DNA from: Hyphomicrobiales bacterium
Lineage (GTDB): Bacteria > Pseudomonadota > Alphaproteobacteria > Rhizobiales > CAYWUX01
Assembly (NCBI GenBank): GCA_028279265.1
Contig: JANQOC010000139.1
Coordinates: 1 to 7,536 of the forward strand
Length of the DNA: 7,536 nt
Direction of reading: 5' to 3'
Both the position numbers and the translations under genes were made by a program. The notes beneath the pieces were generated by a model that saw only the letters and a list, made by a program, of their open reading frames with translations, was not told where the DNA came from and did not search any database. Position 1 is the stretch's first letter; every line of letters starts with the position of its first letter. Positions 1 through 5,103 of this stretch are shown here, in pieces.

Positions 1-305
1 CGGCAATGGGACAGATGATCGTCCAACTGGTTGCACAATCGCTGACCTGTGATCAGACCGGAGCCCGCGAGATTAAAATCAAGTAAGCCAAAAACCCGCC
101 GCCTTGTCAGGCTCAGGGCGAATTCTTCCAGCTCTGCAAGTTTATCGGCGACATAGCAACCGCCGACCACGGCACCAATTGAAGTTCCCGCGACAATGTC
201 AGGATATATTCCGGATTCGTTGAGACGTTTCAGAATACCTATATGAGCCCAGCCACGCGCTGCGCCGCCGCCCAAAGCGATGCCTATTTTAGATGATGCG
301 GTCAT
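1..305 (-). CDS. Patatin-like phospholipase, RssA family (5' part only, runs off the left edge)
   Basis: The N-terminal ~101 residues of a patatin-fold serine hydrolase are present; the rest lies beyond the left edge. Visible motifs are the glycine-rich oxyanion-hole stretch GGGAARGWAHIG (about residues 12-23) and the nucleophile elbow GTSIG with Ser42. The catalytic Asp of the Ser-Asp dyad would be in the missing part. Family members hydrolyse acyl esters of lipids; the closest bacterial type by motif is RssA/YchK/RpoZ-independent 'NTE family' proteins, whose substrates are mostly unknown. The ATG at 305-303 is chosen because a good Shine-Dalgarno (TAAGAGGA, minus strand, about 316-309) sits just upstream and the glycine motif follows at the usual short distance. 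It follows hisI on the same strand after a 139-bp AT-rich gap, so it may have its own promoter. It has no signal peptide. Confidence 0.9.
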   Translation of the reverse strand, partial: MTASSKIGIALGGGAARGWAHIGILKRLNESGIYPDIVAGTSIGAVVGGCYVADKLAELEEFALSLTRRRVFGLLDFNLAGSGLITGQRLCNQLDDHLSHC

Positions 306-391
306 AAATCCTCTTATTCAAAGCAAGTGCCACGCCAACTGAACTCGAGGTCAGAATCAGGAATTGAAACATACCATATATTAAAGATCTG

Positions 392-419
392 ATATTAACC
401 GCGGATTAATAATATTAAC
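392..419. repeat. ATATTAAC direct repeat in the hisI-patatin gap
   Basis: ATATTAAC occurs at 392-399 and again at 412-419, a 20-bp offset (close to two helical turns). Between them lies CCGCGG, and TTAATAATATTAA at 406-418 is a perfect palindrome. The cluster lies between the hisI stop and the patatin start in an AT-rich stretch, so a protein-binding site or promoter element for the phospholipase gene is possible. There is no direct evidence for the binding factor. Confidence 0.35.
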
Positions 420-444
420 GGCGCCGGAGAGGGCTGATTTTCCA

Positions 445-918
445 TTATTTTTTATAAGCTTGGTCAGGGTCGAACGCTTTGCTGCCAAGCACAAATTCGA
501 GCTGCACAGGGGCCTCGGCTGTTACCCCCGATTCTGCTTTGTCCTTATCGCTAATGGTTTTCAGGGATCTGTAGAAACACGAGCGATATCCGGTATGGCA
601 GGCGCCCGGACCTCTCATATTCACGAGCAGCCAGAGGGTGTCCTGATCGCAATCGGTCCGGATATCCACGAGTTCCAGTTCGTGTCCGCTGGATTCCCCT
701 TTTTTCCAGATGGACTTTCGCGAACGGCTGTAAAAAGTCGCAAACCCGGTCTCCAGTGTTTTCACGATAGCTTCCTCATTCATGTAAGCGACCATCAGGA
801 GTTCCCCGGTTTTAGCATCGGTCACAACCGCCGGGATCAGTCCGTCCCTGTCGAAGTTGGGGGTGAATACCGAGTTGGACTCCAGCTCAGATTTTGAATT
901 TGCTGTCGGAAATGGCAT
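445..918 (-). CDS. hisI: Phosphoribosyl-AMP cyclohydrolase (histidine biosynthesis)
   Basis: The 157-residue protein is a stand-alone HisI, with no HisE pyrophosphohydrolase domain fused. HisI opens the adenine ring of N1-(5-phosphoribosyl)-AMP to give ProFAR in histidine synthesis, in the cytosol. Visible signatures are AYMNEEA (44-50), FYSRSRKSIWKKGESSG (62-78), DCDQDT (89-94) and GACHTGYRSCFYR (105-117). Cys90, Cys107 and Cys114 match the three zinc-binding cysteines, and Asp89, Asp91 and Asp93 the acidic metal site. The ~20-residue N-terminal tail and C-terminal tail after residue 120 are variable in the family. A purine-rich GAGAGAA lies upstream of the ATG on the minus strand. It is downstream of folE on the same strand with a 198-bp gap that carries its own promoter-like boxes, so co-transcription with folE is uncertain. 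Confidence 0.97.
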   Translation of the reverse strand: MPFPTANSKSELESNSVFTPNFDRDGLIPAVVTDAKTGELLMVAYMNEEAIVKTLETGFATFYSRSRKSIWKKGESSGHELELVDIRTDCDQDTLWLLVNMRGPGACHTGYRSCFYRSLKTISDKDKAESGVTAEAPVQLEFVLGSKAFDPDQAYKK

Positions 919-949
919 AGGCGTTCTCTCGTATTAAAGAGCCAAGGTT

Positions 950-984
950 ATAATAGCTAATGTTGTTTGAGCGAGTATTGTCAA
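950..984 (-). promoter_or_regulatory. Weak promoter candidate for hisI
   Basis: On the minus strand a perfect TTGACA lies at 984-979 and a TATTAT at 955-950, upstream of the hisI ATG at 918. The spacer between them is 23 bp, too long for a standard sigma-70 promoter. Either another -10 is used (CATTAG-type, poor) or only one box is functional. The segment GGCTCTTT also recurs twice here, just before each box. The call is tentative. Confidence 0.3.
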
Positions 985-1004
985 AGAGCCGGATTAATGA
1001 CATT

Positions 1005-1036
1005 GGCAGGGTCGGCTTCTGGCAGGGTCGGCTTCT
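1005..1036. repeat. Perfect 16-bp tandem duplication in the folE-hisI gap
   Basis: GGCAGGGTCGGCTTCT occurs at 1005-1020 and again, without a gap or mismatch, at 1021-1036. It lies outside both genes. Identity of the copies suggests a recent slippage or duplication event, and copy number could vary between strains. Confidence 0.9.
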
Positions 1037-1067
1037 ACGGGGCTGGAACAGTGCTTCCAGCCGCCGT
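1037..1067. other. Hairpin between folE and hisI, without a U-tract
   Basis: GGCTGGAA (1041-1048) and TTCCAGCC (1055-1062) form a perfect 8-bp stem with a 6-nt loop. With G1063 bulged, ACGG (1037-1040) pairs with CCGT (1064-1067) and extends the stem by 4 bp. It starts 50 nt beyond the folE stop and directly abuts the 16-bp tandem repeat. No run of T follows on either strand, so it is not a standard intrinsic terminator. An mRNA-stabilising or processing stem at the folE 3' end is an alternative. Confidence 0.55.
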
Positions 1068-1116
1068 GCCTGTCGGGCATCCATCGAGATACATTCGCCA
1101 AGCAAACTCGTCTGCG

Positions 1117-1758
1117 TCAACGTTGTTCCGTCAGTTTCAGAAATCGATCCTGGAGAACCGGATCTTCGGCAAATGATCCTCGAAACTGGGTCGTTATGGT
1201 TGAAACGTTCGGCTTTTGGACACCCCGCAGTGACATGCATTGATGGATGGCATCAATCATAACGGCGACACCGGCCGGATTGAGCACTTCGTCAATCGTG
1301 TCGGCAATCTGGGCGGTCATGGTTTCCTGGGTTTGCAGGCGCCGCGCGTAAATCTCGACAACACGGGCGAGTTTGGAGATTCCAACGACCTTGTCCGTCG
1401 GAAAATAGGCAATATGGGCGCGGCCCACAAACGGGATCATGTGGTGTTCGCAGTGGGAGTTGATGTCGATGTCACGGAGCATGACGATGTCATTGTATCC
1501 CGTCACATCTTCAAATGTTTTGCTCAGGACTTCGCGCGGATCTGTGTCGTAGCCATTGAAAAATTCCTGATAGGCTTCAACGACGCGTTTTGGCGTATCT
1601 TTCAGCCCTGTGCGCTCGGGGTTATCTCCGGCCCAGCGTATAAGAACGCGCACCGCTTCCTCGGCTTCTTTCTGGCTCGGGGATTGAGACGTTTTTTTAT
1701 TGCGATCGTCTATCTTTGACATCTCTTTGTCTACGTCTTTGTCTACGATGGCGTCCAT
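1117..1758 (-). CDS. folE: GTP cyclohydrolase I
   Basis: The 213-residue protein is near the usual length of zinc-dependent GTP cyclohydrolase I. The enzyme converts GTP to 7,8-dihydroneopterin triphosphate plus formate, the first step of folate (and pterin) synthesis, as a cytosolic homodecamer. The core starts near residue 32. Signatures are NPERTGLKDTPKRV (46-59), SHCEHHMIPF (101-110) and QCMSLRGVQKP (173-183). Cys103, His106 and Cys174 correspond to the zinc ligands, so this is type IA and not the zinc-independent FolE2. The ATG at 1758 has only a weak upstream Shine-Dalgarno. A second in-frame ATG at codon 14 (about 1719) is a possible start. The first 14 codons contain a tandem repeat and lie outside the conserved fold. 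The gene is divergent from the Fe-S scaffold gene and is followed by hisI. Confidence 0.97.
   Translation of the reverse strand: MDAIVDKDVDKEMSKIDDRNKKTSQSPSQKEAEEAVRVLIRWAGDNPERTGLKDTPKRVVEAYQEFFNGYDTDPREVLSKTFEDVTGYNDIVMLRDIDINSHCEHHMIPFVGRAHIAYFPTDKVVGISKLARVVEIYARRLQTQETMTAQIADTIDEVLNPAGVAVMIDAIHQCMSLRGVQKPNVSTITTQFRGSFAEDPVLQDRFLKLTEQR
1724..1747 (-). repeat. 12-bp tandem repeat in the folE 5' end
   Basis: On the plus strand TCTTTGTCTACG occurs twice in tandem (1724-1735 and 1736-1747) with no mismatch. In the folE frame this encodes VDKDVDKE at about residues 5-12, between the first ATG and the second possible ATG at codon 14. As the unit is a multiple of three, gain or loss of a copy keeps the frame. 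Confidence 0.85.
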
Positions 1759-1826
1759 GGGTTCAGTCTTTCGAAAGGCTATAAATCAATGCGTCCAACC
1801 GGCTGTGAGAAGTTTGAAATTTCACT

Positions 1827-1849
1827 TTGGGATCAGAAACTTGGGATCA
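1827..1849. repeat. TTGGGATCA direct repeat overlapping the folE promoter
   Basis: TTGGGATCA occurs at 1827-1835 and 1841-1849, a 14-bp offset. The second copy overlaps the proposed minus-strand -10 box (1851-1846); the first is just downstream of it relative to folE transcription. A related TTTGGGTCA is at about 1990-1998 in the promoter region of the divergent gene. The position suits an operator, but this is inference. Confidence 0.45.
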
Positions 1850-1874
1850 TATTTGGCCATTGTATAAAGATCAA
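1846..1874 (-). promoter_or_regulatory. Sigma-70-type promoter candidate for folE
   Basis: On the minus strand TTGATC (1874-1869) is followed after exactly 17 bp by TATGAT (1851-1846). Both match the consensus hexamers well (4 of 6 and 5 of 6). The transcript would carry a leader of roughly 80 nt before the ATG at 1758. This is the best-looking promoter for the leftward genes. Confidence 0.55.
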
Positions 1875-1984
1875 TCACCGGCAGCCAAAATTTTCCTAAC
1901 AAGGTATATATTCCTGGGACACCCGCACCAACTCAAATAATTCACAATAGTTTCAGTTATATAATTGGCGCGGGGTCGTTAATC

Positions 1985-2013
1985 TTTAAGTTTGGGTCAC
2001 GAATAGGTATATA
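1985..2013 (+). promoter_or_regulatory. Promoter candidate for the scaffold-cupin-yidD transcript
   Basis: TTTAAG (1985-1990), a 17-bp spacer and TATATA (2008-2013) precede the start at 2055. The -10 is close to consensus and the -35 is weak. Spacing to the start codon leaves a leader of about 35 nt containing the palindromes at 2018-2036. Confidence 0.4.
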
Positions 2014-2017
2014 GTGA

Positions 2018-2036
2018 GCAAGGATTCCTTGCAAGG
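2018..2036. repeat. Overlapping palindromes just upstream of the scaffold gene
   Basis: GCAAGG-ATT-CCTTGC (2018-2032) is a perfect inverted repeat. CCTTGCAAGG (2027-2036) is a second palindrome that shares its right arm. AAGGAAG (2033-2039), the nearest purine-rich Shine-Dalgarno-like tract, overlaps the second palindrome. The element lies immediately after the proposed -10, where it could serve as an operator or fold in the leader to mask ribosome binding. Both roles are inference. Confidence 0.5.
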
Positions 2037-2054
2037 AAGCCAAATTCTTAAGAA

Positions 2055-2558
2055 ATGACATCACAATCTATGACGCAACTTGATGAAATCTATTCGACCC
2101 GGATCCTGGAAGTCGCAGGCAATATTCCCCGCACCGAGCGGCTGGTTTCGCCTGATGTCACGGCTTCAGCGCATTCGAAACTGTGCGGATCCACAATTAC
2201 CGTTGACTTGTGCATGGATGGTGAGGTCATCACGGATTTCGGCCAGGACGTCAAAGCCTGCCTTCTTGGACAGGCCTCGGCCTCGATTGTTGCCGGTCTC
2301 ATTGTCGGATCCGGTGCCGATGAACTGATCGAGGTCGGTCAAATCATGCGAAAAATGCTCAAGCAGGACGGGCCCCCGCCGACGGGAAAATGGGCCGAGC
2401 TTGAAATCCTCGAACCCGTTCGTAACTTCAAGGCGCGGCACGCATCGACCCTGTTGATTTTCGATGCGGTTGAAAAAGCAATAAACGAAGTGCGCAGCCG
2501 AAACCCGAAAACTGAAAGTGTGTCCGAAGGGCAGGAACTCGGCTCCCGTGCGGTTTAA
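2055..2558 (+). CDS. IscU/NifU-N-like iron-sulfur cluster scaffold paralogue
   Basis: This 167-residue protein has the NifU N-terminal (IscU-like) fold pattern. AHSKLCGSTITVDL (39-52) carries the first conserved Cys (Cys44), and DVKACLLGQASASIVAG (65-81) the second (Cys69). In canonical IscU a third ligand lies in an HCS motif; here the equivalent is RHAST (128-132), so that Cys is replaced by Ala130. The Asp after the first Cys is also replaced (CGS instead of CGD). IscU proteins assemble Fe-S clusters on these residues. This alphaproteobacterial side family is usually annotated as a scaffold, but its activity may differ. The tail after residue 148 is polar and probably disordered. The ATG at 2055 has a poorly placed Shine-Dalgarno (AAGGAAG about 15 nt away); ATG at 2070 is an alternative. 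The gene is divergent from folE and followed by a cupin and yidD. Confidence 0.85.
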   Translation: MTSQSMTQLDEIYSTRILEVAGNIPRTERLVSPDVTASAHSKLCGSTITVDLCMDGEVITDFGQDVKACLLGQASASIVAGLIVGSGADELIEVGQIMRKMLKQDGPPPTGKWAELEILEPVRNFKARHASTLLIFDAVEKAINEVRSRNPKTESVSEGQELGSRAV

Positions 2559-2582
2559 CCGAGACACTTGTCTGTCCAATGA

Positions 2583-2608
2583 TCCGAAAGGATAGGTGTC
2601 CGAAAGGA
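2583..2608 (+). repeat. Duplicated TCCGAAAGGA carrying the cupin ribosome-binding site
   Basis: TCCGAAAGGA is at 2583-2592 and again at 2599-2608 (16-bp offset). The second copy supplies the AAAGGAAG Shine-Dalgarno that fixes the cupin start at 2616. The first copy presents a second, more distal SD-like tract. A partial relative, TGTCCGAAGGG, occurs near 2521 at the end of the scaffold gene. Confidence 0.65.
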
Positions 2609-2615
2609 AGTATGG

Positions 2616-3101
2616 ATGTCTCAGAATGACGATTCAGGTCCGGTGCTGGACCCCCTTTCGATAGAACCTCGAACATCGACCGTTTATCCCCATCCGCACG
2701 ATAGGGCGACGGAAGGGCGCGCAAAGCGGTCTCTCACCCAGGCGCTGGGACTGACGCAATTCGGTGTCAATATTACCGAACTCGCCCCCCGAAGCGCCAG
2801 TTCGCTGCGTCACTGGCACAGTCACGAAGATGAGTTCATCTATGTTATCGAGGGTCATCCGACCCTGGTCCATGATGGTGGTTCAGTGGAGCTCGCTCCG
2901 GGGATGACCGCAGGATTTCCGGCGGGAGCGGAAAACGGGCACAAACTCGTCAACAACACGGACGAACCCGTTGTCGTTCTGGAAGTCGGAACAAGATCCG
3001 ATGAGGATGAAGCTTTTTACCCCGACATTGACATGCGCTGTGCTCCCGGGCGTTATCAGAAAGCCGTTTTCACGAAAGCCAATGGAGATCCCTGGACTTG
3101 A
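2616..3101 (+). CDS. Small single-domain cupin protein
   Basis: The 161-residue protein is a single-domain cupin with both motifs. Motif 1 is RHWHSHEDEFIYVIEG (65-80), in which His66, His68 (or His68/His70) and Glu73 are candidate metal ligands. Motif 2 is GMTAGFPAGAENGHKLVNN (96-114), with His109 as the last ligand. A further family-typical stretch is LEVGTRSDEDEAFYPDID (122-139). Such stand-alone cupins are widespread in proteobacteria and generally of unknown substrate; metal binding is likely, but an enzymatic role is not shown. There is no DNA-binding domain, signal peptide or membrane segment. The start is set by AAAGGAAG five bases upstream. A second ATG at 2612, in another frame, stops at once. 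The stop overlaps the yidD start by 4 bp (TTGA), indicating translational coupling. It stands between two genes I expect to be adjacent in many alphaproteobacteria. Confidence 0.88.
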   Translation: MSQNDDSGPVLDPLSIEPRTSTVYPHPHDRATEGRAKRSLTQALGLTQFGVNITELAPRSASSLRHWHSHEDEFIYVIEGHPTLVHDGGSVELAPGMTAGFPAGAENGHKLVNNTDEPVVVLEVGTRSDEDEAFYPDIDMRCAPGRYQKAVFTKANGDPWT

Positions 3102-3412
3102 GTCTGAGCAAGAGCGCAGCCAAATTTGCCTTTAGTGTCCCCATAAAATTTTACCGGTGGTGTGTGTCACCTTTCATGCCCCCCACCTGCCGTCACTTGC
3201 CCACATGTTCCCAATACGCCCTCGAGGCTATCGACAAAAACGGGGCCTGGCGCGGCGGCTGGCTGACTTTGTCGCGGCTGTGCCGCTGTCACCCCTTTGG
3301 CAGTCACGGATTTGATCCCGTACCGGATATTCGCAACCACCGGTTTTCCTGGCAGCCCTGGCGCTACGGGCGCTGGACAGGGCAGCATATGGAGCAATCC
3401 GGCCGGAACTAG
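3098..3412 (+). CDS. yidD: Membrane protein insertion efficiency factor YidD
   Basis: The 104-residue protein is a clear YidD. This small, membrane-associated protein supports YidC-dependent insertion of inner-membrane proteins. Signature residues are FYRWCVSPFMPPTCRHLPTCSQYALEAI (18-45), then GWLTLSRLCRCHPFG (54-68) and GFDPVPD (71-77). Cys31, Cys37, Cys62 and Cys64 are visible. The short, amphipathic N-terminus fits the family, which peripherally attaches to the inner face of the membrane. The start is TTG at 3098, overlapping the cupin stop; no ATG precedes the conserved core, and GGAG at about 3084-3087 is a suitable Shine-Dalgarno. yidD is often near rnpA and yidC, but in alphaproteobacteria it commonly lies beside the IscU-like gene, as here with one cupin between. 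The last ~25 residues are variable and basic or aromatic. Confidence 0.95.
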   Translation: MSLSKSAAKFAFSVPIKFYRWCVSPFMPPTCRHLPTCSQYALEAIDKNGAWRGGWLTLSRLCRCHPFGSHGFDPVPDIRNHRFSWQPWRYGRWTGQHMEQSGRN

Positions 3413-3570
3413 GGGGACTTTCTGCGGTCGTCCTCGGTTTAAGCCAGTTATTGTTCTTTGCAATTGGGGAACGAATTGACTAGTTCTTAAATAGACTTTC
3501 ACGACAAACCGAATTCAGTTGCCTGATTTTCTCATTTTTAATCCGATTGAACTGGAAAGTCGTGCCGAGA

Positions 3571-3586
3571 AAAATCCAACGGAGGA
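3571..3586 (+). promoter_or_regulatory. Leader of the second cupin: shared 13-mer plus Shine-Dalgarno
   Basis: AAAATCCAACGGA (3571-3583) is identical to 5161-5173 ahead of the oxygenase gene. Here it runs into GGAGG (3582-3586), which decides the TTG start at 3593. The gap from yidD (3413-3592) otherwise shows no convincing promoter or terminator; a TTGACT at about 3475 has no good -10. Confidence 0.5.
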
Positions 3587-3592
3587 AAGACC

Positions 3593-4000
3593 TTGTCTGA
3601 TGCAACCATAGTCATGAAGGAAGATATTGCACCATTTGCAAGAGGCGATGGTGTCGTCACGCATCTGATGATCGGCAAGAATAACGCGGAGACCACCGGG
3701 TTCACGTCCGGTTTGACTTCATTTCCGCCGGGCAGAAATGCTCCCATGCATTTTCATAACTGTGATGAACAGGTGACCATCATGGAGGGCAAGGGTGAAG
3801 TGGAAGTCGACGGTGTCAAAACGGCCCTGAACCAATATGACACATCCTACATTCCGGCCAACAAGCCGCACCGCTTCAACAATATTGGCGACGGACCTCT
3901 GGTAATTTTCTGGATCTATGCAGCCCGCGATGTGACGCGAACATTTGTCGAGACCGGTGAAACAGTTGATCACCTCTCGCCGGGAGACCTGGTGACCTAA
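3593..4000 (+). CDS. Small cupin protein, metal-binding type
   Basis: The 135-residue protein is a compact single cupin. Motif 1 PPGRNAPMHFHNCDEQVTIMEG (45-66) fits G(x)5HxH(x)3E(x)6G with His53, His55 and Glu59. Motif 2 DTSYIPANKPHRFNNIGDG (83-101) places the last ligand at His93. The end TRTFVETGETVDHLSPGD (115-132) is typical of a cupin family seen beside catabolic operons in proteobacteria. The substrate is unknown; it may be a sugar, acid or amide-handling isomerase or oxygenase, or merely a binding protein. Translation starts at TTG (3593) behind a strong GGAGG. The next methionine (codon 8) lacks a better site. Its TAA overlaps the TAG of the opposite-strand deacetylase at 3997-4000. 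There is no signal peptide or membrane segment. It is unrelated in detail to the other cupin at 2616 beyond the common fold. Confidence 0.88.
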   Translation: MSDATIVMKEDIAPFARGDGVVTHLMIGKNNAETTGFTSGLTSFPPGRNAPMHFHNCDEQVTIMEGKGEVEVDGVKTALNQYDTSYIPANKPHRFNNIGDGPLVIFWIYAARDVTRTFVETGETVDHLSPGDLVT

Positions 4001-4905
4001 GTCCAGTTCCATATTTCCCGGGCAACTCTGTAAGTATTGGCATAGGCGACGATCGAGGTGTCTATGGGGTCGGTATAACCGCCACCGATTGACATACTGA
4101 CCGGGATATTCCGGTCTTTCGCCGATTGCAGAACCAGTCGGTCCCGGGACATGAGGCCGTCGAGGGTCAGTGAAAGTCTGCCTAGCCGATCTTCTTCCAG
4201 GGGATCTACGCCTGCCTGGTACAAAATAATATCCGGTTTGAATTTCCACACGCGATCCAGTGCCTCTTCAACGGCACGCAAATAGTCATTGTCGCCGGTT
4301 GCATCCGGCAATCCGATGTCGAGGTCTGCAGGATACTTGCGAAATGGAAAGTTCTTCTCACCGTGAACGCTGAGGACAAAAATATTGGGAATTGATTGAC
4401 AGATTGAGGCCGTCCCGTCTCCCTGATGTACGTCAAGGTCAACAATGGCAATGCGCTCCACATGATTTTCTTCAATAAGCGTCAGGGCGGCAACCGCCTG
4501 ATCATTGAAGACACAGAAGCCGGAACCAAACTCCCGGTGGGCATGGTGGCTGCCCCCGGCCAGTTGCCCGGATAATCCGTCTTCCAGGGCTGATCGAGCT
4601 GCAGCAATGCAACCACCGACACTGGTCAGGCCGCGGGCCGGGACGGATTCATCCCATTTAAATCCAATTCGACGCATGGCGTTGTCGTCGATGGTGCCAA
4701 GCATAACCGAATCCACATAGTCGGGAGAATGGGCGCGCAACAGATCTTCCGGAACCGCTTTTGGGGAATAGCGCAAATTGTGAGGCGCAAGGATTTTGTG
4801 GTCGAGAAGTTCCGATTTAAGACGGGCATGCTTGCCGAATGGAAAACGTTGAGGCGGCCTCAACGGTGTGTTGAATATATCGGCGTGATAAAACTGCACA
4901 GGCAC
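3997..4905 (-). CDS. Histone-deacetylase-family zinc amidohydrolase
   Basis: The 302-residue protein has the full arginase/deacetylase-fold signature of bacterial HDAC-like proteins (class II/acetoin-utilisation-type). GGSHHAH (117-123) contains the catalytic His120/His121 pair, and GSGFCVFND (127-135) follows. DLDVHQGDGT (156-165) supplies zinc ligands Asp158 and His160, and AGVDPLEEDRLGRL (231-244) the third, Asp234. GGGY with Tyr277 gives the transition-state tyrosine. The catalytic set appears complete, so it should be an active zinc hydrolase that removes acyl groups from amines (acetylpolyamines, acetyl-lysine or other amides); the substrate is not deducible. The start is GTG at 4905 (possibly GTG at 4899). 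No ATG is near, an in-frame stop lies just upstream, and the Shine-Dalgarno is weak. It is convergent with the cupin and divergent from the oxygenase. Confidence 0.93.
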   Translation of the reverse strand: MPVQFYHADIFNTPLRPPQRFPFGKHARLKSELLDHKILAPHNLRYSPKAVPEDLLRAHSPDYVDSVMLGTIDDNAMRRIGFKWDESVPARGLTSVGGCIAAARSALEDGLSGQLAGGSHHAHREFGSGFCVFNDQAVAALTLIEENHVERIAIVDLDVHQGDGTASICQSIPNIFVLSVHGEKNFPFRKYPADLDIGLPDATGDNDYLRAVEEALDRVWKFKPDIILYQAGVDPLEEDRLGRLSLTLDGLMSRDRLVLQSAKDRNIPVSMSIGGGYTDPIDTSIVAYANTYRVAREIWNWT

Positions 4906-4975
4906 TCGCGACAGGGCTGGATTTACAAATCAAGTGCCTTTCTTAGTCATTGGCAGATTTGCATTCAAGAAGTGA

Positions 4976-4995
4976 TCGAAGTTCATTTCGAAGTT
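4976..4995. repeat. TCGAAGTT direct repeat in the deacetylase/oxygenase intergenic region
   Basis: TCGAAGTT is at 4976-4983 and 4988-4995, a 12-bp offset. It lies about 70 bp upstream of the deacetylase start, in a 267-bp divergent region (4906-5172). It could be a regulator site for the leftward gene. On the minus strand TTGAAT about 4966 with a TAAGAA 17 bp further is a poor promoter candidate. Confidence 0.4.
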
Positions 4996-5078
4996 GTGAT
5001 GTACGGCGGGTAGAGATCTTCCCCCCATTGATCCGAAACCTGTTCTTCGACACCCTCTTATGGACATGTGCTGACTTG

Positions 5079-5103
5079 TTTTTCCGATTGGAAAAATAAT
5101 TCC
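5079..5103. promoter_or_regulatory. Operator-like inverted repeat upstream of the oxygenase
   Basis: TTTTTCC-GATT-GGAAAAA (5079-5096) is a perfect 7-bp inverted repeat. A third half-site, TTCC, follows at 5100-5103, making TTCC-N4-GGAA-N6-TTCC. The right arm covers the proposed -35 (TTGGAA, 5088-5093) of the oxygenase promoter. A repressor or activator bound here could control the oxygenase/dehydrogenase pair and perhaps the divergent deacetylase. Confidence 0.5.

Noticed and set aside
460..897. 145-residue plus-strand open frame
   Set aside because: It lies antisense inside hisI, whose protein has complete family motifs. The plus-strand product has no recognisable domain.
1037..1067. Intrinsic terminator for folE
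   Set aside because: The stem is good, but no T-run follows on either strand, so it was kept only as a hairpin.
887..1262. Open frames on both strands between hisI and folE
   Set aside because: They run from the folE 3' end or into hisI out of frame, their products show no family features, and the gap contains a tandem repeat and hairpin rather than conserved coding.
1240..1719. 159-residue plus-strand open frame
   Set aside because: It is the antisense shadow of folE.
3719..4249. 176-residue minus-strand open frame across the cupin and deacetylase ends
   Set aside because: It is out of frame with the well-supported deacetylase and antisense to the cupin; its Arg-rich composition is typical of shadow frames.
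3997..4905. Acetoin-utilisation protein AcuC or a true histone deacetylase
   Set aside because: The family match is clear, but there is no acetoin gene context and bacteria lack histones. Neither name can be supported from the sequence, so a general family call was used.
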